NCBI GenBank assembly: GCA_002812745.2
Contig: NCSJ02000171.1
Coordinates: 1 to 64,000 of the forward strand
Direction: 5' to 3'
DNA length: 64,000 nt
Source of the DNA: Scytalidium lignicola
Lineage: Eukaryota; Ascomycota; Leotiomycetes
A program made the position numbers and the translations under genes. Shown one piece after another: positions 1 to 10,298 of this stretch. How positions within the stretch are numbered: position 1 is the first letter of the stretch; every line of letters starts with the position of its first letter. The notes under the pieces were generated by a model. That model saw nothing but the letters and a program-made list of their open reading frames with translations, was not told where the DNA came from and did not search any database.

Positions 1-293
1 TTAGATTTTTAGAAGAGAAGTGAGGTTGACTGAATGGTAGTTCACACTGTGTAGATAGCGAGTGGGGTGAAAGATATGTAAAGGAGGGTAGATATAAGGA
101 TCAAAGGGGAGTCATCATGTTTATACCTCGATTAGCTTATGACAAATGAAGTTAATAAGTTGCACTTTAACAGATCCACCGCCCTTTTAGAATTTGTAAC
201 TTGCCTACTACATAAGCAAATTACTTGAATCTTTATGCTGGCTAACACCCTTTCTGCCAGACGGTGCATCCTCAGCAGGTAAAGCAGCTCTTT

Positions 294-1802
294 TCAAGTA
301 AAAGGTATCTCCAAAAATTCTCTTAATATTAACATCAACAGGTGCCATCCATCGTTTTTTTTACACGCTGAACACCTTTGACAACGCATAACATAGACTC
401 TTTTATCTGTTATCCACCATCTAACATTATTATCATTGTGTTCTCCTTCATCACATCCATTGCATTTCACTTGAATATGTTCTCCTTTTGCACCCTTTAC
501 CATCAAGTCTTCCGGCTTTGCATTAGCATTTTCGCCTTGTTGTAACTTATTAAGACCTAGCTCTTTGCGTCTTTGTTCACCCAATTTTTTAGCTATTAAG
601 CCTCGCTTTGTAAGAAGCCCCTGTTGTCGTGTCCAAAGAAATTGAATACAACGCCAAACTCCGGTTAATTCGCGATTTTTTCGAATATGACCACCACATC
701 GAGTTTCTTGAAATTGTTTTTTTGCTAATTTCATTAGACTGAGCTCGGAGTCAATGCCGGGAAAAGTATTTTTAACCCAATCTCGAAGAGGGTATGGTAT
801 TTCATCCCATGAAAAATGAGAACCATTATGCTCCAAATTTGCCATTTCTGCCATCAGAGAAATATAATTTCCGTTTTTAACAATGTTTTTTTTTCTTCCC
901 GAGCTTAATAGAAAGAGAATATCTTTCAATGCGGTTTTCAAAATATGTAAGATCAATGTCATCGTAAATCCGCCCAAGCTTTGCAGCAATATTACATTTC
1001 AAATCCATTTCTTGGCTAGGATTGACTTGCCAATTTTTGGAAAAAAATGTTCGGTATGAGGAACAAATACTATAATTCGACATATAAACTTGAAATCCTC
1101 ACTATAAAGAATATAAATTGATAAAGGGACTGAAAGAGACCATAAAGCAAGTTCTTGAAGCTTTGAACCATAAAACTTCAAATATTGAAGTCGATTATAC
1201 TTGCCAAGTACTATTTCAACTTTGGCTGCCATGGCTGAGATTAAATCATTCGTAAAATCTTTATGAAGATTGCAAATATAAGAAGATTGTTCATCGCGTC
1301 CACCTCGGACTTCTCGACGATAATAATCTTCGTACATGATAGAATTTTTATTAGAAAATCCTTTTTTGATCATCATTTTAATACATGGATTAGTCTCATC
1401 ACAAACGATCCCATTTTCAAGGTGACCAGTTGTATAAGAGGGATAATTCCAATGAAGAGCTACCGTTGCACGGCAAATGTCCCCGGACGGTTTAACAAGT
1501 TCGGATATTGGACGATTATGTACTTGTGTTTCTTTCTCTTGGAACTCTTTCCACCGTTGATCTAAATCATATCTTGAATTTCCAATAAATTTTGACTCAA
1601 ACTCGTTTAGTTTCTAATAATAATAAGTTTACTTTTTAGAAATATACTATAATTTAAGTGTATAAAAAGGTAGAAAATAAAAGTATCAGGTTTAATCTTT
1701 ACTTACTGTTTGCAAAGCTTTAAGTTCTATCAGCCTACTAGCATCAAAGAATAGAGCAGGTTCTTCAAGCCATAAATCACCGAATAGCCTGTAAGTCTGC
1801 AT
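294..1802 (-). CDS. Unrecognised Cys-rich protein, two frameshifts
   Basis: I do not recognise this family. A two-exon model fits: exon 1 is 1707-1802 (starts MQTYRLFGDLW), a 93-nt GT-AG intron spans 1614-1706, and exon 2 runs to the stop at 294. The model length is 1416 nt, about 471 residues. Exon 2 breaks frame twice, both times at homopolymers: an A7 run (plus strand 1041-1047, one base short) and a T9 run (886-894, one base too many). The two shifts cancel, so about 50 codons lie out of frame between them. The C-terminal 60 residues hold CNGC and, about 23 residues on, CQRCSAC, a spacing that could bind zinc. The middle is basic and rich in Trp and aromatic residues. No signal peptide is visible. 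It lies next to small inverted-repeat elements. It could be a decaying gene or an intact gene with sequencing errors. Confidence 0.55.
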
Positions 1803-2050
1803 CGTGGATTTTGAATGACACGGTAAATTTATGATATAACATTGAAATATTTGATAAAATTTATGAGGAAATACATCGTTAAATCTACTTTAACGATGTT
1901 ATGATATGGCCATAGTTAATTCTTGCGAGGTTAACAGATACCGATCGTAATAAGGGCGTCTGTACTACGGGTAAGAGGGCCATATATAGACCACTTCCGG
2001 AAAGGCCGACTATTCCCTTACAGGTAGCGAATCATCACCACTGTATGGCA

Positions 2051-2165
2051 TACGTAACTGTAGCTTGTGGGTGACAAAATATTTGGCACAGTGGTACAGA
2101 ACTTGAGCGAACGGTGAAGTACCACTGTACCAACTTTTTTGTCACCCACAAGCTACAATTACGTA
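2051..2165. repeat. 115-bp foldback element (MITE-like)
   Basis: The two 47-bp arms (2051-2097 and 2119-2165) are inverted copies with 43 of 47 positions matching, separated by 21 nt. Both ends read TACGTA, so a TA target duplication with arms starting CGTAA is possible. It is too short to code for anything. It is followed by an ATG/ATA microsatellite at about 2167-2187. Confidence 0.7.
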
Positions 2166-3011
2166 TAATGATGATAATGATGATATTTATTTATGTCCAG
2201 CGGGTCAGGTTCGAGACCTGCTGTCCTGGTGACCTCCTGAAGGGTATGAGGATGTGCTAAGCTAAGGTTTCACATACAAGGTATTATTTGCAAAAGAAAA
2301 GGCTAAAAACCACAGAGGGCAAAATGACCTCCTTTACACACAGTCCTGAGTCCTTGATCTCACAATGTTGTAATGCTCTTGAAACCCCTAAAAAGCATTT
2401 TGTGTGCAATTGCTGTCCATTCATTTGAGGTCCTCTCGGCTAGTTAAAAGTCTTTGTTTTATCTTTTTTCCCCAAGCTCAGCACTAACATAAGATCTGAG
2501 TAGTGTATATAGAAGGTCAAGTTGAAGAGTCTATATTATATCATGAGCATATGTGCATCCACATAACTAACTACCTCAGGAGCTACGTTTTGTTTATGAG
2601 ATCTGTCTTCGTTGTGATGATGTTGTAAAGCATTAAGGTAATCGTAAATCGTTATGACTTCGTTCAAAGTCAAAAGGAGGATATAATAAGTAGGTATAAC
2701 TGTCAATTCGATTCTTTTAACTCAATCTTAGTTCTATAGACACTGCCTCAGGAGTGCCATAAGTTCGTAGAATGCACCGCGTACAGGTGTTGAGTCGTCG
2801 CATTCCACAGTTACGTATGCCCATCATGGGAGGCTCTTTTTTAACGTTGTTGCCTTATAATTATAGCCAATTTAGTGCAAATGAAGAAACGCGAATAGAT
2901 GATATCCTTGCGTATAATTTTGACCTTCGCGCTTGTATGAGCCCAATCTGAAGGGATAATAGCTATAGTTTACCACTATTGCCACTATCTTCAAAAGCTA
3001 TATCAATTATG
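2166..3011. other. Non-coding stretch
   Basis: No gene is seen here. After the ATGATA-type microsatellite there is a GC-richer patch at about 2190-2235 with a B-box-like GGTTCGAGACC, but no A box or cloverleaf that I can fold. The remainder has stops in all frames. Confidence 0.5.
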
Positions 3012-3348
3012 AAGGGTACACTTAAATGCACACACGGTTTACCTAAATGCACACAAAATTCGCCAATTTTGATTGGCTGATTTCGGCCGCCAAAACAATA
3101 AAACACAGTTTAACTTGAAGCATACTGATATTAGAAATATTCTATAGTGACCTGTAGTTGTTGCATATTATGAATATTTTATAGACCCCAATTTCAATAA
3201 GTTTTAGGCTGTTTATAGCTAAAATCCAGTAAACTTGTACAAATCCTTCAATGGCAGGGGCTATTTCGCTTACTAGCCAATAGCATAGGCGGAACTGGCA
3301 ATTTTGTGTGCATTTAGGTAAACCGTGTGTGCATTTAAGTGTACCCTT
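3012..3348. mobile_element. 337-bp MITE with perfect 49-bp inverted repeats
   Basis: Positions 3012-3060 and 3300-3348 are perfect inverted copies over 49 bp, starting AAGGGTACACTTAAATG. Each arm contains TAAATGCACACA twice, as a short internal direct repeat. The interior codes for nothing recognisable; the 75-residue open frame across it uses the repeat arms and looks accidental. The flanks do not give a clear target duplication. Perfect arms suggest fairly recent movement or conversion. The transposase family is not evident from the ends. Confidence 0.85.
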
Positions 3349-3922
3349 ATAAAACTGTATTAAATACATTAAAACAAAGCCTTCAAAGTTCCTTTTCCAC
3401 CTGATTTTTAAGGTATTATATTACGTAATTATTAACTTTCTATTTTATTATATAAGATACTAATTATTTATCTATTTATATTTAAAAAATGAGATCATTT
3501 AGTTCTTAAATCAAAGAGTTATTAAATTTTTAAAATGGTGTGATTTTGTAAATTTGTATGGTAGAAAGTGGTCGTCCCGTAGGGATCACGTGTACTAGAA
3601 TAACCATAGGATAATTAACTAGATTTAAAATTACTAAAGCTCTAGACAGCAACTGTGCAATTCTTTCAATATACATATATTATCAACAATCCGTAGTTAG
3701 AGACCGCATACTATTGTTGTGTCGTACGATTGAATAGGTCATCGATATTAAATGGAAACGAATCGGTTCAGGTATTGTAAGAACGCACACATGGTAAGAT
3801 TTATTCTTGATTTACAAATGTATTTCACGTTTTCTTCCTCAAACCCTGCCTGAGGTCTCCTCAATATCAGTATCAGAGTTCAACCGCTTTTGTTGTGGTT
3901 TCTAGGGCCTTCTGAGCCTTCT
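3349..3922. other. AT-rich intergenic stretch
   Basis: This is downstream of the monooxygenase gene. Roughly 3400-3560 is very AT-rich with stops in all frames. No gene or RNA is seen. Confidence 0.5.
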
Positions 3923-5802
3923 TTAGAAGCGCTGTTCAAAGTTAGATGCGGAAATTCCGTACTTAAGGGACAGCTTACAATTGTATTCCTCTATAAAAAA
4001 CTTTTCAGGGTCATAGGCCCAAAGGAAAGCCTGTGCCTTGGAATCGCCGCTGTGAGCGAAGTAAGAATATATTTCTTTTGAAAACAACTTTGGCTTATAC
4101 GAACAGTAAATCGGGATTCTCTCCTCCCTTGGACACCGCTTTAAACTTATTATCTCTCTCAACCTGTTCTGGGCCATCGATGAGATGAAGTACTGTCCGG
4201 GTGGTACTCCCGGCTTTAATGATATTCTCAGTACGGGACTTGCGTGCAATCTCATAAGCTTTTAGCAGGAGAGGTAAATCTTCAGATCCAGTTACTTGAT
4301 TGAGAGCAAGACCAAGAACTCCCACATCTTCGATTGCTTGTGCAGCACCCTGAGCAACGTATGGAAGCCTAGATGGGCATAAATTGTAAATTGATGACTT
4401 TACATAAAATGTGCATGCTTACATTGGATGGCATGCGTCTCCTAATAGTCCAACTTTTCCGTACACCCAAGTTGGAAGATTTTCGTGCTCACAAAGACGC
4501 CACTACCCCACCATCAGTGTTTATGGGTAGACATATTCAGGAGTCTTACCTTCATAATATTCTCATCTGGAATGAGGTCAAGTAATTTGCGGAGACGTCT
4601 ACTTTGCTTTAGTAACCGATTATGTACGATATATGCAATGTTTATGAATACATACACTGAATCCCAACTTCCGAAATGGTCTAAGATTTCTTGTTTCGAA
4701 GCTCGAGCAGACCATGACTCTTCTGATATTCCAGTATCTGGGTGACAAAGTACCTGTATATCCCTTAATGAGTATTTTCCCTAGGCACTATATAAAGGAC
4801 ATACCATATTGTAGAGATTACCATGACGAATAGGATATGCTTGAACATGGCAATTGGGGCCCATCCATCGGGTCGCAACAGGTTCCATAACAAATTTTCG
4901 TAGCTCTGGATCCAAAATCCTCTCTAGTGGTATCAAGACACGGAATGCGGCATCTCCCGTGGGTCTTGCTTTATCAATGAGGCCTAGCTTGTCGTAAATG
5001 AGTTTCCGGCAGGTAGATTTCATCCCTGAAAGTCTTAGTAGAAGTTCAAACGATCCATCAGAACGTCAGTACCATCAGCCCCAATTACCACATCAGGATC
5101 TACCACAGTTCCATCGTGTAATGTAACAGAAGGTTTGTCAAAATCAATTCCCACAACCAGACTATTAATTCGAATCTCCGAAACGCTGCTTGCTTGATCC
5201 ATTAGTGCTTTTTGCAAGTCACTTCTGTGGACTACGTATTGAGGAGCTCCATGTCTCTTCTCAATCTCAGGCATTAGCGTGGCAGCACCAAGAAATTCAC
5301 CAGTTTCCCAACGGCGAAGATCAATTCTAGTCAATGGATCAGTATGTTGGCGAAGACGCGGGTCAAGGCCCCATCGACTCAGGAGTCGTGTAAGATTTGG
5401 TGACGCGTTGATTCCAGCTCCAACCTAACAGTAAAATGTTACCTACTACGCACTTGTCTCAGGTGTATGGCAACATTTTACCTCTGAAATTACCGGCGCC
5501 GCCTCGAGGACCACAACTTTGTGTCCAGCATGTCCAAGAACGCAAGCAAGAGCCAATCCAGCAACTCCCCCACCAACAATGGCAACTTCAAGGGCTCGTT
5601 TAGGCTGTGGAGAAAAGACTTTGTCAGGGCCATTAACATGTCCATTAGACAGTCCATTAGAGAGTCCAGCTACCGGTGTATTAACTTGATTGCCATTAAA
5701 TCCATTATATAATGCACCATTAATTTGAGTGGTCTCTGCAACGGTTGCCTATGCAAAGGTCAGCTAAAGAGAGCACAAAGCGATACCAGAGAAACCTACC
5801 AT
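3923..5802 (-). CDS. FAD-dependent monooxygenase, salicylate-hydroxylase type
   Basis: This is a class A flavin monooxygenase that would hydroxylate an aromatic ring with NAD(P)H and O2; close relatives decarboxylate salicylate to catechol. Nine exons close in frame (1461 nt, 486 aa): 5800-5802, 5482-5748, 5073-5424, 4805-5025, 4656-4753, 4550-4598, 4423-4502, 4105-4368 and 3923-4049. The first coding exon is the start codon alone. Residues 1-50 are Asn/Gly-rich linker; GGGVAG at 60-65 is the FAD Rossmann loop. Further on come the GADGMKS motif and GDACHPMLPYVAQGAAQAIE, the second FAD-binding motif, both intact. It is divergently transcribed from the aldehyde dehydrogenase with 477 bp between, which suggests co-regulation. 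The salicylate assignment is inferred from motifs and neighbours; other phenolic acids remain possible. Confidence 0.88.
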
Positions 5803-6279
5803 GTTGGTTGGTGATCTTTAGTGAGTCAACCACAGACTTCAAAACTGAGGACTTATTTTATTTTTACATAAGAATCTTGACCTGAGTTCCTTCGAGCTGA
5901 CCTTGTGATATCCGGGACAACAGCCCGAAGATTCTATGACACAACTATTGGAGCTGACAAAAATGGACATACACATTTCCGAGACCGGACGCATTGGTTT
6001 AGCGAAAGGCAAGGGCTAAACCTTTTTCTTACTATCGTAAATGCATGGGATGGTACGGTTGAATTAGAATTGGTAGGTGGACTCAGTGCGGGAACGTTTC
6101 CCGCAGCGGGTTTGGTCATGGCAAGAAAGGCAGACCTGCTTCTAGAGATTTAGGCGCGCAATGGATGGTTGACTTGCTAGTAGGCTGTTATAGGCTGTAA
6201 ATTGAGACAGACTTTAGTTTTCATTCTAACAATTACGTCTCTATAGTCTAATTACTTACAGACAATATCACGCTCTAAG
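5803..6279. promoter_or_regulatory. Shared divergent promoter region of the aromatic cluster
   Basis: 477 bp separate the start codons of the monooxygenase (minus) and the aldehyde dehydrogenase (plus). Open frames here (for example 5905-6153) resemble nothing I know and are probably chance. I see no clearly defined operator. Confidence 0.5.
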
Positions 6280-7848
6280 ATGGGCAGCATTGAAGCAGGA
6301 GTTAAAGCAATTGACACGACATCTGAGCTAGATGTATCGAATGAAAATACAAAATTCAATGTGCCTTTATGGGTAGACAACGAGCCAGTTCATTCTGGTT
6401 ACCGATTTGATGTTGTAAATGCTGCAACTCAAAATACAGTTTGGACGGCATCTGGAGCGAACGCAAAAATTGCTAAGGAGGTTGTAGAGTCTGCTGCAAA
6501 AGCTTTCCCATCATGGTCGCGCACGCATCCCGCAGAGAGGCGAAAAATCTTCATTCGAGCGGCAGAATTAATTCGCAGGAGGAAAGATGAAATAGTAGAT
6601 ATCATGGTGACGGAAATTAGCTGCAGCAAGGAATGGGCCACAGGCATCAATTTTCACACAGGAACAGAATTCCTGGAAGAGTTGGGTGCTCTTGCAACTG
6701 CTTCTGCGGTAGGTTGGCTCCCACCAATGGAAAGCGAAAGTAAGTTATCATCTCTAAAGAAGAAGCTCGGACTGATGATTTAGACCGGCTTGGACTTGTC
6801 TATCGAGATCCTTATGGTGTCATACTCGGAATTGCTCCATGGAATGCCCCACTAATTCTTTCTATTCGAGCAATAGCAACTCCAATCATTTGTGGCAATA
6901 CAGCTATTCTAAAGGCATCTGAGCTAAGTCCTAGGACCCATCAATTTTTAGGGGAGGTATTTCGCGATGCAGGGTTGCCTCCCGGAGTTCTTAATATTAT
7001 ACAGCACAGCAGAGAACGAGCTTCTGAAGTGATTAGTACCCTTATTGCACATCCTGCTCTTCGCAAAATTAACTTCACTGAATCTACTGCAGTTGGTAGA
7101 ATTATTGCAAAACAGGCAGGAGAACACCTCAAGCCAGTCCTCCTAGAACTAGGTGGTAAGAGCTCTACTATCGTACTTGAAGACGCCGATTTGAAGAGAG
7201 CTGCAAAGGCTGCTGTTATGGGTAGCTTCATACATGTAAGTTCTGCTCAATGGTGATTTACATTGTTTCTAACCTTTTTCAGCATGGGCAAGTGTGCATG
7301 GCAACTGACCGTGTCATTGTGATGAGATCGGTGGCCACAGAGTTCATTTCTGAATTGAGGAAAGCTGCACAAGGTTTTCCTTCCGGCACAGCAGTTACTT
7401 CTAGCGGAGCTGCCAGGACAGAGAAATTAGTTGATACAGCAGTCAAAGCTGGAGCAACTATCGAGTTTGGCAACGTGATACGCAAGAACGCAACTCTAGA
7501 GCCTACAATCTGAGCAACGTAACAAAAGACATGGATATATTTTACATGGAGAGCTTCGGTCCCACCATGTCTGTCATCACCACTGAAACAGAAGAAGAAG
7601 CTATCAAGATTGCTAATGACACGGAATATGGATTAAGCGGCAGTATTTTCTCGAAGAATGTAGCTAATGCAATCAAGTTAGCAAGAAAGATCGAGACTGG
7701 AGCCTGCCATATTAATGCAATGACTCTCCATGACGAGCCTTGGTTACCTCATGGAGGATACAAATCTAGTGGATTTGGACGATTTGGATCACAGTGGGGT
7801 ATAGACGAATTTTTGCAAGTCAAGACAATAACTGTTATGGAAGGTTAA
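6280..7848 (+). CDS. Aldehyde dehydrogenase, salicylaldehyde/vanillin type (one frameshift)
   Basis: NAD(P)-dependent aldehyde dehydrogenase that would oxidise an aromatic aldehyde to the acid. Exons are 6280-6739, 6784-7235 and 7283-7848, with introns of 44 and 47 nt. Family landmarks are present: IAPWNAP (oxyanion Asn), ELGGKSS (general-base Glu) and GQVCM (nucleophile Cys), and the C-terminal ESFGP region. The first 44-nt intron has a canonical GTAAGT donor and restores alignment at NRLGLVYRDPYG. A single base is missing near 7509-7512: EPTI is followed by an in-frame TGA, while the next frame continues SNVTKDMDIFYMESFGP exactly as the family does. With that base the total is 492 aa, a normal length. 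It could be a young pseudogene or a sequence error. It sits between the monooxygenase and the alcohol dehydrogenase. Confidence 0.85.
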
Positions 7849-8251
7849 AAAGAATTTGCTATAATGCGATCATCAGACATAGTACGGTAGTACACTTAAT
7901 ACACGAATACTGTGAGTAAATTACAACCAAAATAATATTCACGATTACCTCCTCTCGCTACTATAGCCCGTAATCTACATACATACTTGGCAATTTGAGA
8001 TGAGATAGTCAAATATTGTCTAAATGTAAAAAAATCCAGGTCTTCTAAATGGCCTCACCCACATCGATGTGACAATGACAAACCCCAACAGACAATAATA
8101 ATGAAAAAGCTTAACTGAAAACGACAAAACCCAACTTAGGAAATCACTCAGACGGGAGCCGCTGCCGAGGTCCGGATTGCCTGTAGCTTCCTCTAGAAAA
8201 TGGTAAAAAGGAGCTCGAAACACTAGTGCACAAAAAAAACATCGACTCCGC
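7849..8251. other. Intergenic, ALDH 3' end to ADH promoter
   Basis: 403 bp between tandem genes. It must hold the aldehyde dehydrogenase 3' end and the alcohol dehydrogenase promoter. No other gene is seen; the antisense open frame at 8020-8442 overlaps the dehydrogenase N-terminus and is a shadow. Confidence 0.5.
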
Positions 8252-9583
8252 ATGAAGCAATTCAAGATGAGTGCTCTAAATGACAACAAGAATACCAATG
8301 GCACTGCAACAGCGCTTGTAGTCTCCACACCAGGAGGACCCTTTGAGGTCCAGAAAGTAGAGCTTAAGGATCTGAGGCCAGATGAAATTATTGTTCGAAT
8401 GGTGGCGACAGGAGTGTGCCATACCGACTTCTCAAGTACCAACGTAAGTATCTAGCTTGATTCAATTATCATAATTATTATTCCTCTAAAAATTACGAAT
8501 AGGGCACAATTCCAGTTCCAACTCCTGTCATAGTGGGTCATGAGGGATCTGGAGTAGTTGAGAAGGTTGGATCCGAAGTGAAACATTTAGCGGAAGGCGA
8601 CCATGTGTTATTGTCTTACCCTGCCTGCACAACATGCGGGCCCTGCCTTAAAGGAAATCCAGCATACTGCGTGCATGGGGTACGTATGTCATTCGGAGGG
8701 TGTCGACTTGACGGCTCAGTGCCGTTTTCGAAGGATGGAAAGGACATTCACAGTTTCTTCAATCAGTCTTCTTTTGCACATCGTTCCATCGTTAATCAAG
8801 TCTGTGCAGTCAAGATTGATAAGAGCTTACCTCTAGATATTCTATGCCTTTTGGGGTGTGGAATCCAAACAGGAGCAGGAACAATCTTGAATGTTCTGAA
8901 ACCGGGTATAGGATCATCGGTAGTAGTGTATGGAGTGGGTTCAGTAGGACTCGCCGGTATTATGGCAGCATCGAAATTTACCCCAGCAACAAAGATTATC
9001 GCAGTTGATATCAATGATAAGAAATTAGCGTTCGCGGAAGAACTGGGCGCTACGCACACTATCAACTCGAGAGATCAGGATGTAGTCAAGTTCATTAGGG
9101 ATCTTACAAACGGTGAAGGGGCAAATTGTGCTTATGATACCACTGGTGTAATAAAAGTCGTTCATGACATGATTGAAGCTTCTGCACAAAATGCAGTGGT
9201 TGCATCTGTCGGAAGCGCACCTCAAGGATCAAAAGTGCAAATTGAATTGCCAGAGTGGATTGGACGTGGTATGCATTTTACTGGATCTTGTCAAGGCTCT
9301 TCGGTGCCACAGCTGGTAAGTCACATAACCGCATCTACTTTATCCCCCCCCCCCCCAAAAAAAAAGAAAAACATGTAGATTGACTAATGAAAAAGAAATT
9401 TTGACCCCAGCTCTACTGACTAGTTCCTAGTTTATCCCGGCTCTAATTGAGTTCTGGAAGCAAGGGCGATTCCCAGTTGACCGATTAATTAAACGGTATC
9501 ATTACACTGAAATTAATAAAGCAAAGGATGATTTACACCACGGTGACTGTGTAAAAGGAGTCCTACTATGGGACAGTATATAG
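8252..9583 (+). CDS. Zinc-dependent aryl-alcohol dehydrogenase
   Basis: Medium-chain zinc alcohol dehydrogenase of the benzyl/aryl-alcohol type, which interconverts aromatic alcohols and aldehydes with NAD. Exons 8252-8443, 8503-9315 and 9431-9583 sum to 1158 nt (385 aa), and the frame closes. Catalytic zinc ligands appear in GVCHTDF and GHEGSG; the structural zinc loop is CTTCGPCLKGNPAYC; GVGSVG is the NAD-binding turn. The C-terminus is supplied by the last exon (FIPALIEFWKQGRFPVDRLI). A second start, MSALND at 8267, is equally likely. The second intron (9316-9430) holds a C13A9 tract. Gene order with the aldehyde dehydrogenase and monooxygenase points to a stepwise aromatic alcohol pathway; the real substrate cannot be read from sequence. 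Confidence 0.9.
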
Positions 9584-10298
9584 TCCTTGGTTTGTCTAAC
9601 TACTTTTTCAAAAGAATAAAAACTCGTTATCCGACAGTTTTATCAGCCAGAGCTTCATATTAATTTCAACCTCTCTTTAACCTATGAGTATACCCGAGCT
9701 AAGAGAACAAGTAACAATTAAAAATGCTATATGGAAGGTAAGCTGTTCGAGGTTTTTGACTTAAATGTAAAAGTTCTTAGGACTATCCCAATTATATAGC
9801 ATAATGCCTTACGGAAATCATATCTTGTTACTCTTATGTCAGGGGTACAATATAGAGTTGCACGGTCAACATGAAGGTTAATGTTTAACTCTAAAAGCAG
9901 TATTAATATGAAGCTCTCAAGAGTTAAGGGTTGAAAGAAGGGTATATCTGTAAATAAATAGAATAATTAAAATTCAACCGATTGTAAATGAATGCTCCTG
10001 ACTCCTCCATGCGGCACCTAACAAACCAAACGGCCAAGTTATGAAATATGTAGCTAAAACTAAAAACAGTTCGTTTTAGTTGCGAGATGCATCAAGCAAA
10101 GAGGCTAACATCAAAGTAATTGTGAAGGTTAACTCATAAGAAAAATCGTAATCGTTACTAAATTAGCCCCATTACATTTACACACATTGTTGGTCGATCC
10201 ATCGTACATATTTCATCCTCCTTTCCAGGCGGATACGAGATAATATGCTCTAATCAAGTGCAAACCTGTATCCGTTTGTCATCTTCTAGAAGAGCCCA
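9584..10298. other. Intergenic stretch
   Basis: 715 bp between convergent genes. AT-rich, stops in all frames, no RNA or repeat recognised. Confidence 0.5.

Noticed and set aside
2190..2235. B-box-like GGTTCGAGACC
   Set aside because: No cloverleaf or A box; could be chance or a remnant of a small repeat.
6735..6790. Apparent first frameshift in the aldehyde dehydrogenase
   Set aside because: A canonical 44-nt intron (6740-6783, GTAAGT donor, TTAG acceptor) restores the family alignment, so no frameshift is needed here.
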